DNA from: Chitinophaga sp. MM2321
GTDB lineage: Bacteria > Bacteroidota > Bacteroidia > Chitinophagales > Chitinophagaceae
Direction: 5' to 3'
Length of the DNA: 64,000 nt
NCBI RefSeq assembly: GCF_964033635.1
Contig: NZ_OZ035533.1
Coordinates: 2,170,001 to 2,234,000, forward strand
This document shows, one piece after another, positions 20,101 through 27,460 of this stretch. The position numbers and the translations under genes are program-made. The notes under the pieces are model-generated. The model was not told the DNA's origin. It did not search any database and saw only the letters and a program-made list of their open reading frames with translations. Position 1 is the first letter of the stretch. Each line of letters begins with the position of its first letter.

Positions 20101-20527
20101 GGAATTAAATGCGCTGTTCCAGGGAGCGGCAGATGTAGATACCCGCTTATCCGGTGCATTGGCTGAAATGGGCGTGCAGGAAGGCTTTGTGTCCAACATC
20201 TTTACAAATAATTACTGGACACCGGAACATACGGATGCAAAATATCCCCGGCCGGTTAAAAGTGATCTGCGTAATGTGATGACCTCCGACCGCCTGGTAA
20301 TAGATGGGTCTTATTTCCGGCTGAAAAATATACAACTGTTGTACAACCTTCCCCAGGAGTGGACGCGCAATGTGTTTAACAGTGTAAAAGTGTATGTATC
20401 GGCTACCAATGTTTTCACTATCTCGAAGCTGAACGAGTGGAACCTGGACCCGGAAGTGGGATCGGGCCGTTTGCAATATTATCCGCAGACTGCTTTGTAC
20501 ACCATCGGTTGTAATATCCAGTTCTAA
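17162..20527 (+). CDS. SusC/RagA-type TonB-dependent receptor with STN domain
   Basis: Outer-membrane import receptor and signal transducer for the second locus. The frame is open from a GTG at 17069 inside the leader hairpin; I place the start at the ATG 17162 (MYLNFIGKAPYKKG...), which matches the leader spacing of the first SusC. ATGs at 17231 and 17237 are alternatives. Order from 17162: signal anchor ending KAFSQ; STN domain (PLEKVLGSIKNQTGYLFLYDN); regulatory-like domain (GKVTSDGQPLPGVTIKVKG); plug with VVVGYGVQKKVSLTSSIS and LKDASSSAIYGSRATNGVI; 22-strand-type barrel. The final residues CNIQF are typical of SusC C-termini. SusD follows after 33 bp. Confidence 0.93.
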   Translation: MYLNFIGKAPYKKGLALSKLILVMKMTALLLVIGFLHVNGKAFSQKITLAANNMPLEKVLGSIKNQTGYLFLYDNQQLNRKQIVNVHVKDASLQEALDACLNGLHMSYEIVERNIIIKQLKDTKSTLVDVQQPVKGKVTSDGQPLPGVTIKVKGKATGAVTAADGTFSVQAEEGEVLQFSYMGYEPREMTVAGSAFLNVQLQSQEQALKDIVVVGYGVQKKVSLTSSISQLTGEDLTRRPVSNIQQALQGAAPGVTVLDNGGAPGKSSASIRVRGITTFNATLASGTTGYDLSKNDPLVIVDGIEQRLTDINPDDIESISLLKDASSSAIYGSRATNGVIMVTTKRARAGKLTVNYNFFYALQKSINNPEMMDLESYMREQVAAYTNAGAAIPARYKEESIQAWVNATDREKYPLPNVWYQEMLRTAPQMNHSLAVAGGSENFRARMSVRYSDQEGIITNFNNKLKEVRVSTDFNAPHRMKFSADANYRNNASLTPANELSIYQYMLHGSLWAVPKYADGSYGLSPQGANPLMFAEIGGTSRQTIDYFTGNLKGDWEIIDGLKFSVQYGERFMLTGGKDYANAYTVKDKMTNIVRTVANNTLTETRNTLREYTLNNLLSYDKMIGSHSIKVLLGYSQIGNTQTNLNAYRERFYNNNLGSISQGADDGTKSNSGNDAVYGLRSYFSRLNYSYKDKYLLEANARYDGSSRFTGDKRYGFYPSFSAGWRLSEEGFWAAIKPVVGDFKVRGSWGITGNQSVGLYSFYESLYLSSYTFGGAPASGYRQLTLSNSDLGWESTRQTDIGFDASLLKDRLSVTFDYYKKVTNDILLNLPIPATVGLIAPPQNAGAVENKGMELSLNYRNNSGALHYGFGGNFNINNNKVTDLKGTGPYITGSDTDPRYIVKVGLPINTLWGYKSGGIFQTQEEVDKYPHYAANTKPGDVKYLDLNNDGKIDGNDMTAIGNSFPKYTFAFNANLSYKGLELNALFQGAADVDTRLSGALAEMGVQEGFVSNIFTNNYWTPEHTDAKYPRPVKSDLRNVMTSDRLVIDGSYFRLKNIQLLYNLPQEWTRNVFNSVKVYVSATNVFTISKLNEWNLDPEVGSGRLQYYPQTALYTIGCNIQF

Positions 20528-20560
20528 TCGTTTCACCATCAACCATCAAAAAGAAATCGC

Positions 20561-22144
20561 ATGAACCGCTATAAATCATCTTCCATATTTCTCCTGTTGT
20601 CGGCACTCTTTTTTACAGCCTGCGACAACAGTCTGCTGGACACCGTGCCCAACGACCGCCTGTCTTCCGGCGTATTCTGGAAAACAGATAATGACGCCAA
20701 GATGGCCACAAATTCATTGTATACCTTTCTCGATAGTACCAATATTTTTACCTGGGATGCACTTACGGATATTGCACATGTGAATCAGAATATTGCTGCT
20801 GAAGCAACCATAGACAGAGGCAATTACGATGCACTGAACGGAACGGTCTGGGATGAATGGAAACGCACTTACACGGGCATCCGCGCGGTCAATTATTTTA
20901 TGGAGAACGTGGATAAAATCACCGTAACTGATACGGCGCTGATCAACCGGCTGAAAGGGGAAGCCAGAACATTGCGCGCTTACCAGTACATCAAACTGGC
21001 AGCACTGTACGGTGATGTACCATTGATCACCGGTACCATCAGTATTGCAGAAGCCAGCAAGATAAAACGTACACCAGTAAAAGAGATATGGGATTTTGTT
21101 GATGCAGAACTCACTGCAGTTGCGCCGGCGCTACCAGTTTCTTATGGCGCAGCTGATAAAGGACGCATCACCAAAGGCGCTGCACTGGCCCTCAAAGCAA
21201 GAGCCGACCTGTATGCAGGAAGATACCAGCTGGCTGCGGATGCAGCAGAACAGGTAATGGGACTGGGTTATACTTTGTATGGTTCCTATCAGCAGTTATT
21301 TTCCTATGCTGCTGAAAATAATACAGAAGTAATACTGGACAAACAATTTGTAAAGGATCTTTACCCGAATAATGTTTTCAACAGACTGGCGCCTTACAGT
21401 CAGAAAAGCGCCACCAGTTATTATGTGCCAACCAAGGCACTCACGGATGCCTACGAAATGAGTAATGGCAAAGCAATTGATGCAGCAGGGAGCGGGTACG
21501 ATCCGTTTCATCCGAATGACAACAGGGACCCGCGTTTGAGATATTCTATTTTTGTTCAGGGCGACCAGTTACCTTCCGGCATCACCTATAACCCGGTACC
21601 CGGCAGTGGTACACCGGATGCTATCGGGAATACCTATCTCGCTACCAGCACCGGTTATAACATCAGGAAATATGTTAATCCGGAAGATTATGCCAATCCC
21701 ACAAATTGCGGGATTAATATTATTCTGCTGCGTTATGCAGAAGTATTGCTTACTTATGCCGAAGCAAAAATAGAATTGAATACGATTGATGCCAGTGTAT
21801 ACAAAGCCATCAATGATGTGCGGCAGCGTGCCGATGTAAATATGCCCCAACTGGCCACTGATCTTGGTCAAAACGAGTTACGCCAGGCAGTACGGCATGA
21901 GCGCATGGTAGAACTGGCACTGGAAGGTTTGCGACTGTTTGATATCAGGCGCTGGAAAACTGCGGCTACATTGATGACCGGGCCGGTATATGGCATGACT
22001 TATACAGATGGCGGTGTTGTGAAAACAATTACTGTCAGCGCCTTTACCCGTAATTTCGAAGCGCCTAAACATTATCTCTGGCCGGTACCACAACCGGAAA
22101 CAGACCTGAACCCGAATTTGATGCCGCAAAATCCAGGATGGTAA
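20561..22144 (+). CDS. SusD/RagB family outer-membrane lipoprotein
   Basis: Substrate-binding lipoprotein partner of the preceding SusC. The signal peptide ends FFTAC (Cys21), followed by DNSLLDTVPNDRLSSGVFWKT, the canonical SusD start. The family signatures GIRAVNYFMENVDKI and LRAYQYIKLAALYGDVPLI are in the N-terminal half, LLRYAEVLLTYAEAKIEL in the RagB/SusD part, and VRHERMVELALEGLRLFDIRRWKTA near the C-terminus. The protein ends with LWPVPQPETDLNPNLMPQNPGW, the commonest SusD ending. Length 527 aa is normal. It is 22 bp before the sulfatase. Confidence 0.95.
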   Translation: MNRYKSSSIFLLLSALFFTACDNSLLDTVPNDRLSSGVFWKTDNDAKMATNSLYTFLDSTNIFTWDALTDIAHVNQNIAAEATIDRGNYDALNGTVWDEWKRTYTGIRAVNYFMENVDKITVTDTALINRLKGEARTLRAYQYIKLAALYGDVPLITGTISIAEASKIKRTPVKEIWDFVDAELTAVAPALPVSYGAADKGRITKGAALALKARADLYAGRYQLAADAAEQVMGLGYTLYGSYQQLFSYAAENNTEVILDKQFVKDLYPNNVFNRLAPYSQKSATSYYVPTKALTDAYEMSNGKAIDAAGSGYDPFHPNDNRDPRLRYSIFVQGDQLPSGITYNPVPGSGTPDAIGNTYLATSTGYNIRKYVNPEDYANPTNCGINIILLRYAEVLLTYAEAKIELNTIDASVYKAINDVRQRADVNMPQLATDLGQNELRQAVRHERMVELALEGLRLFDIRRWKTAATLMTGPVYGMTYTDGGVVKTITVSAFTRNFEAPKHYLWPVPQPETDLNPNLMPQNPGW

Positions 22145-22166
22145 CAATTATTTTAGATAATAAACA

Positions 22167-23516
22167 ATGACTGATATGTTGATAAAAAAACTATGCTGGT
22201 TGTCTTGCATCTGCCTGTTGCCATTCACCACCATCAATGCACAGCAGAAAGCAAAAAAAACGGCTAAACCCAATGTGATCTTTATCCTGGCTGATGATAT
22301 GGGGTATGGAGATCTGAGCTGTTACGGGAATCCGCTGATTAAAACACCTTACCTGGACAAAATGGCCGCGGAAGGATTTAAAAGCGGGTCCTTCATGGTG
22401 CCTTCACCTGCATGCACTCCTGCAAGGGCTGCATTGCTGACGGGGCGTTATCCTGATAAGGTCCGCATGGGACATGTAGTAGGACCCGGAAGTAAAGATG
22501 GCCTGGCTGACAGCATTTTTACACTTGGAAAAATGTTCCGGAGCAATGGCTATCAAACCATGATGATTGGTAAATGGCATCTGGGTGACAAGCCGGATAC
22601 CAGGCCGCTTTCTCATGGCTTTGACCATTATTTTGGTATGATGTACAGCCATGACTACCAGGACCCTTTTGTAAAGACTGATACCACACTGGCTGTATTT
22701 TACGACAACACACGCGTGATAGAAAAGCCGGATTACAGCAAGCTGCTACAACTTTATACAGATACCGCGGTTGCTTACATCGCGCGCACAAACCGTAGCA
22801 AGCAACCATTTTTCCTGTACCTCCCGTATCCGATGCCGCATGCACCTGTAGCTGCAAACGAGGCGTGGAAAGGACATTCCGTTGCAGGTGTATATGGAGA
22901 TGTGATCGAAGAACTGGACAACTGCGTGGGCAGGGTGATGCAGCAACTGAAGCAGCTCCACCTGGATGAAAATACAATCGTAGTATTTACGAGTGATAAT
23001 GGTCCATGGAATAATATGCCGGAGCGTATGTTTGGCCGGGATATCGTAAAGCCATGGGACCATGGATCTACCGGACCTTTCCGGGGAGGAAAAGCAAATA
23101 CCTATGAAGGTGGTCACCGCGAGCCTTTCCTGGTATGGTGGCCGGGGCATGTTCCAGCCGGACAATTATCCACTGCACCCTGCATTATGAATGATATGAT
23201 GCCTACACTGGCCGCTGCTACCGGTTATACAGCGCCACTTCCGGCTAATCTCAATGGTATCAGTATGTGGGCGCATATCAGCGGTAAAGAGGCAAAGATG
23301 CCGGAAAGAGTGCTGTATTACCTGAATGCCAGCGGGCAGCTGGAAGCCGTTCGCCAGGGCGACTGGAAGCTAAGGATTGCAAAAGCAGCCACTCCGGAAA
23401 CCGAGCTGTTTAACCTCGCATGGGACATCTCTGAAAAACACAATGTGGCAGAAAGATTCCCTGATAAGGTAAAAACATTACAGCTTTTGCTGGAAGATTA
23501 TAAATCATTGCAATAG
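22167..23516 (+). CDS. Formylglycine-dependent sulfatase
   Basis: Secreted sulfatase that would remove sulfate esters from a carbohydrate or related substrate. A signal peptide (ending TTINAQQ) is followed by the sulfatase fold starting NVIFILADDMGYGDLSCYG, which carries the metal-binding Asp pair. The motif CTPARAALLTGRYP has the Cys (residue 83) that is converted to formylglycine in the C-x-P-x-R signature. GKWHLG and TSDNGPW are further conserved active-site blocks. An ATG at 22176 is an alternative start. Substrate class cannot be read from the sequence. No maturation enzyme (anSME) is in the window, so it must be encoded elsewhere. It is the only enzyme of the second SusCD locus. Confidence 0.92.
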   Translation: MTDMLIKKLCWLSCICLLPFTTINAQQKAKKTAKPNVIFILADDMGYGDLSCYGNPLIKTPYLDKMAAEGFKSGSFMVPSPACTPARAALLTGRYPDKVRMGHVVGPGSKDGLADSIFTLGKMFRSNGYQTMMIGKWHLGDKPDTRPLSHGFDHYFGMMYSHDYQDPFVKTDTTLAVFYDNTRVIEKPDYSKLLQLYTDTAVAYIARTNRSKQPFFLYLPYPMPHAPVAANEAWKGHSVAGVYGDVIEELDNCVGRVMQQLKQLHLDENTIVVFTSDNGPWNNMPERMFGRDIVKPWDHGSTGPFRGGKANTYEGGHREPFLVWWPGHVPAGQLSTAPCIMNDMMPTLAAATGYTAPLPANLNGISMWAHISGKEAKMPERVLYYLNASGQLEAVRQGDWKLRIAKAATPETELFNLAWDISEKHNVAERFPDKVKTLQLLLEDYKSLQ

Positions 23517-23543
23517 GGATTATTTTTCATTTTGAAATTTGAT

Positions 23544-23605
23544 ATGCAGCGAAGGTCGGAGTTGATCGTTTTAAACAATCACTCGGGTCTTCGCTGCATT
23601 TTTAA
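23544..23605 (+). terminator. Terminator-like hairpin after the sulfatase operon
   Basis: Arms ATGCAGCGAAG (23544-23554) and CTTCGCTGCAT (23589-23599) pair over 11 bp with a 34-base loop, followed by TTTTAAAT. It lies 28 bp after the sulfatase stop. The stem is strong and the T-tract short, so termination is likely but not certain. A short open frame (23532-23714) across it is not considered a gene. Confidence 0.7.
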
Positions 23606-23706
23606 ATGCTGCCCTGACTGGACCCATATCTTCCTAAAACCTAACTACGCCATTTTTGTTATATTACTATTGAAAGCTTTATCTCTTCATTATTCAATAG
23701 TTAGCT

Positions 23707-24672
23707 ATGCATGATACTGTTTTAAAACAGGGACAATGGCCTGTACTTAAGTTTGATGATTGGAAAGACACCCTGGCCACTGTACACCTATGGACGCAGA
23801 TTGTAGGAAAGATCCGCCTCCGGAAGATGCCCTGGTTAAATCATTCCTGGCATGTTACGCTATATGTGTGCCCTTACGGATTAAGTACTGGAAGCGTGCC
23901 GTACCAGCATGGTATTTTTCAGATAGACTTTGATTTTATGCAGCATCAGCTACTGATTATTACCAGTACGGGTAAAAAAGAAACACTGGAACTGCGGCCA
24001 AGAACGGTAGCCGATTTCTATAAAGTGCTATTTGAAAAACTGAAAATATTAGATATTGATGTAGCTATTTACCCGGTGCCTAATGAGCTGGAAGTAACGA
24101 TTCCTTTTCCGGATGATCATCTTCATCAGTCATACGATCAGCATAAAATGGCAGCTTTCTGGCAGGCGCTTGTAAAAATCCACAACGTGTTTACCCGTTT
24201 CAGGGCCCGCTTTACGGGAAAATGTAGCCCTGTCCATTTCTTTTGGGGCGCCTTTGACCTGGCGGTGACGAGGTTTTCAGGGAGAGATGCACCCCAACAC
24301 CAAGGAGTAGCTCCCAATATGCCAGCTATTGTGATGCAGGAGGCTTATTCCAAAGAGGTGAGCTCCTGCGGTTTTTGGCCCGGTAATGAACAATATCCGC
24401 ATGCCTCTTTTTATGCTTATTGTTATCCTGCTACGCCAGCTTTCGGCGAACAGGCAGTGAAGCCTGAAGAGGCCTTCTATAGCCCGGAAATGGGGGAGTT
24501 CCTGTTGTCTTATGACGTGGTACAGCAAGCAGCTGACCCGGAGGAAACGCTCCTCGCATTTATGCAATCTACCTATGAAGCAGCCGCCAATACAGGCAAC
24601 TGGGATCGCCAGGCACTGGAATGTGATCTGTCGCACCTGGAAACGGAATATGGCTGCTTCAAACAGGGATGA
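23707..24672 (+). CDS. DUF5996 family protein
   Basis: Cytoplasmic protein of 321 aa matching DUF5996, a family of unknown function. The beginning (WPVLKFDDWKDTLATVHLWTQIVGKIRLRKMPWLNHSWHVTLYV) is characteristic, as is the central segment FSGRDAPQHQGVAPNMPAIVMQEAYSKEVSSCGFWPGN, which contains conserved His, Glu and Cys residues that could bind a metal. There is no signal peptide or membrane segment. It is separated from the sulfatase operon by a terminator-like hairpin and from the next gene by 142 bp, so it is probably monocistronic. No function is proposed. Confidence 0.8.
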   Translation: MHDTVLKQGQWPVLKFDDWKDTLATVHLWTQIVGKIRLRKMPWLNHSWHVTLYVCPYGLSTGSVPYQHGIFQIDFDFMQHQLLIITSTGKKETLELRPRTVADFYKVLFEKLKILDIDVAIYPVPNELEVTIPFPDDHLHQSYDQHKMAAFWQALVKIHNVFTRFRARFTGKCSPVHFFWGAFDLAVTRFSGRDAPQHQGVAPNMPAIVMQEAYSKEVSSCGFWPGNEQYPHASFYAYCYPATPAFGEQAVKPEEAFYSPEMGEFLLSYDVVQQAADPEETLLAFMQSTYEAAANTGNWDRQALECDLSHLETEYGCFKQG

Positions 24673-24814
24673 CCTACGCTGTACGGATACGGACAATCAT
24701 CTACATAAAAGCGAACATGTTATAATAGATATTATATATAAATACGTGGAAATAAAATTTATGCTTTGATGGCATACAAATCGTGCTTTACTGCGTATTA
24801 CCATCAACGTTACT

Positions 24815-27196
24815 ATGTTCAGAAACTACCTCCGGATTGCTGTAAGAACCCTACTGAAGAATAAAGTCTTTTCAGTAATAAATATTGCAGGCTTGTCTGC
24901 AGGAATGGCGGTAGCATTACTGATAGGTTTATGGACATGGGATGAATGGTCTTTTGGTAAGGTACTCCCGCATTATGACCGCATGGCGCAGGTGATGCAA
25001 AGTAAAACTTTCAGCGGTGAAGTCGCTACCTTTTCCGCTTTACCCGCTGTTTTACGCGGGGCCATGCAATCAGCTTATGGCAGCGACTTTAAACACATCG
25101 TTCTCGTCTCCTGGCCAAATGCGCATGTACTGGCGGCTGGCGACAAAAAGATATCACAGACAGGTTCGTATATGAATACGGATGGGCCGGAAATGTTTTC
25201 CCTGAAAATGCTGTATGGTACGCGCAACAGCCTTGCTGATCCACACACTATCTTACTCTCAGCCAGCACTGCCCGTGCCTTGTTTGGCGACATAGATCCA
25301 ACAAACAAGATCCTGAAAATGGATAATCAGTCAGTGGTAAAGGTAACGGGTGTGTATGAAGACTTCGCCGCCAATAGCCTGTTCAGGGAATTTACCTTCA
25401 TCGCGCCCTGGGAACTATATGGCATAGCAGAACCCTGGGTAAAGAAAACGGAAGATCTCTGGGATAACAATTCCTTCATGATGTATGTACAGCTGGCAGA
25501 TCATGCTGACATGGCGACGACAGCTGCGAAGATCAGGAATATCAAAATGGACCATGTTGCAGCAGAAGATCGAACTTTTAATCCTGTGATCCAGTTACAG
25601 CCGTTGAGTCGCATACACCTGTACGGCGAATTTAATAACGGTGTAAGTACGGGCGGACTTATACGTTATGTTTGGCTGTTTGCCTTAATCGGCATTTTTG
25701 TGCTGCTATTGGCTTGTATCAATTTTATGAACCTGAGTACCGCCCGTTCAGAAAAAAGGGCCCAGGAGGTGGGCATCCGCAAGGCTATAGGTTCTATGCG
25801 TATACAACTCATCATACAGTTTCTGGGCGAATCTATGTTAATGGTGCTGATGGCATTTGTAACCGCCTTACTGCTGGTCCAGTTATCTCTTCCATTTTTC
25901 AACAGGATCGTGGATAAAGAGATGTCTATCCTCTGGACCAACGGAATTTTCTGGCTGATATGCCTGGGTTTGTGTTTGGTAACAGGATTTATAGCAGGCA
26001 GTTATCCGGCATTTTACCTGTCGTCCTTTCGGCCGGTGAAGATACTCAAAGGTACCTTCAGTGTAGGGCGCAACGCAGCTATCCCACGCAAGGCGCTGAT
26101 CGTATTACAGTTTAGTGTATCGGTGATACTGATCATTGGTACCATCGTAGTTTTCAGGCAGATACAGTTTGCACAGGACCGGCCGCTGGGATATAATAGC
26201 AACGGCCTTATTTCAATAGAACAGGTTACGCCGGATCTGCATAACCACTTTGCCGCCATACGTAACGATCTGCTAAAAGAAGGCGCCATAACAGAAATGG
26301 CAGAAACAGGTAGCACCACCACCCTGGTGAAAGTTACCAGCGGCGGTTTTGAATGGCAAGGCAAGCAACCTGGAATGGCCGATGATTTTGCCCTGATAGA
26401 TGTAAGCCCCGGGTTTGGAAAAACAGTAGGCATGCAAATCAGTTCCGGCAGGGATTTTTCAGCAGCTTTCCCTGCTGACAGTACTGCTATGATATTAAAC
26501 GAGGCCGCCGTGAAGTATATGGGACTGAAGGATCCGGTAGGACAGCTTATCCGCTGGGGTAAAACCTATACCGTGATTGGCGTATCGCGGGATATGGTTA
26601 TGAATTCACCGTATGAACAGGCTAAGCCCACTATTTTCTACAGCAGGAAAGAAGGAGGGAACTATATTATGATGAAGTTGAATCCTGCCATAAGCACCAG
26701 GGTGGCGCTGGATAAAATTGCTGCCGTGTGTAAAGCCTATTCACCCGCTGTGCCATTTGATTATAGATTTACAGATCAGGATTATCAGAAAAAATTTAAT
26801 GAAGAGAGAAAAACCGGTAAACTGGCTACCATCTTTTCCCTGCTTGCCATTTTTATCAGTTGCCTGGGCTTGTTTGGTATGGCCTCCTTCATGACTGAAC
26901 AGCGAACAAAAGAAATAGGTATCCGGAAAATACTGGGCGCATCCGCCATCAACCTGTGGGTCATGCTATCAAAAGATTTTTTATTGCTGGTTTCCATTGC
27001 TATATTGCTGGGGTTTCCGCTGGCTTATTATATCATGTACCAGTGGTTATCCGGATACTATTATCACGTAGAGATCTCCTGGTGGATATTTATAGCTACC
27101 GGAGGGGGAGCTTTGCTGATCACTATGCTGACGGTAAGTTTACAGTCAGTGAAAACAGCCCTGGCCAACCCGGTAAAAAGTTTAAGATCCGAGTAG
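24815..27196 (+). CDS. FtsX/MacB-type ABC transporter permease
   Basis: Inner-membrane permease of the MacB/FtsX superfamily, 793 aa. The first membrane helix (about 20-42, VFSVINIAGLSAGMAVALLIGLW) is followed by a periplasmic MacB_PCD domain, then membrane helices near 290, 340 and 385 with the FtsX signature FMNLSTARSEKRAQEVGIRKAIGS. The second half repeats this architecture and ends TEQRTKEIGIRKILGAS...ALANPVKSLRSE. This double-unit form without a linked ATPase gene is common in Bacteroidota. The partner ATPase and substrate are unknown. Another member lies at 47.4 kb. The AT-rich island begins just after it. Confidence 0.9.
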   Translation: MFRNYLRIAVRTLLKNKVFSVINIAGLSAGMAVALLIGLWTWDEWSFGKVLPHYDRMAQVMQSKTFSGEVATFSALPAVLRGAMQSAYGSDFKHIVLVSWPNAHVLAAGDKKISQTGSYMNTDGPEMFSLKMLYGTRNSLADPHTILLSASTARALFGDIDPTNKILKMDNQSVVKVTGVYEDFAANSLFREFTFIAPWELYGIAEPWVKKTEDLWDNNSFMMYVQLADHADMATTAAKIRNIKMDHVAAEDRTFNPVIQLQPLSRIHLYGEFNNGVSTGGLIRYVWLFALIGIFVLLLACINFMNLSTARSEKRAQEVGIRKAIGSMRIQLIIQFLGESMLMVLMAFVTALLLVQLSLPFFNRIVDKEMSILWTNGIFWLICLGLCLVTGFIAGSYPAFYLSSFRPVKILKGTFSVGRNAAIPRKALIVLQFSVSVILIIGTIVVFRQIQFAQDRPLGYNSNGLISIEQVTPDLHNHFAAIRNDLLKEGAITEMAETGSTTTLVKVTSGGFEWQGKQPGMADDFALIDVSPGFGKTVGMQISSGRDFSAAFPADSTAMILNEAAVKYMGLKDPVGQLIRWGKTYTVIGVSRDMVMNSPYEQAKPTIFYSRKEGGNYIMMKLNPAISTRVALDKIAAVCKAYSPAVPFDYRFTDQDYQKKFNEERKTGKLATIFSLLAIFISCLGLFGMASFMTEQRTKEIGIRKILGASAINLWVMLSKDFLLLVSIAILLGFPLAYYIMYQWLSGYYYHVEISWWIFIATGGGALLITMLTVSLQSVKTALANPVKSLRSE

Positions 27197-27460
27197 GGCG
27201 TTTTTTTAAATGGGCCATGTTGGAAATATTTTTGGATTTTGAAATTTGGAGATCTACTTAATTGTTATATATTAACTTTGCCATTGTTTATGTATTATGC
27301 TGTTTTTATATTTATTGTTATGATGTGTTTTTCATGACAAAAACTTATATTACGCCTACTTTCCAAATCATTTAATTGTTTTAACATCTTATCTTAGTGG
27401 ATGTGAACTAATTTATATAATCCTCATTGAGTAGCAAGTCACATCAATATTTGTTATGTC
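27197..27460 (+). promoter_or_regulatory. AT-rich upstream region of the Shango-like operon
   Basis: 264 bp without a gene. It contains a perfect TAnnTTTG box (TAACTTTG, 27273-27280) about 180 bp before the first gene. A TTTG at 27245-27248 is 24 nt upstream of it, longer than the usual 19-21 nt, so the promoter call is tentative. The sharp drop in GC relative to the preceding permease gene starts here. No attachment-site repeat or tRNA was recognised. Confidence 0.4.

Noticed and set aside
23532..23714. 60-codon open frame after the sulfatase
   Set aside because: It runs through the terminator-like hairpin at 23544-23605 and has no coding character.
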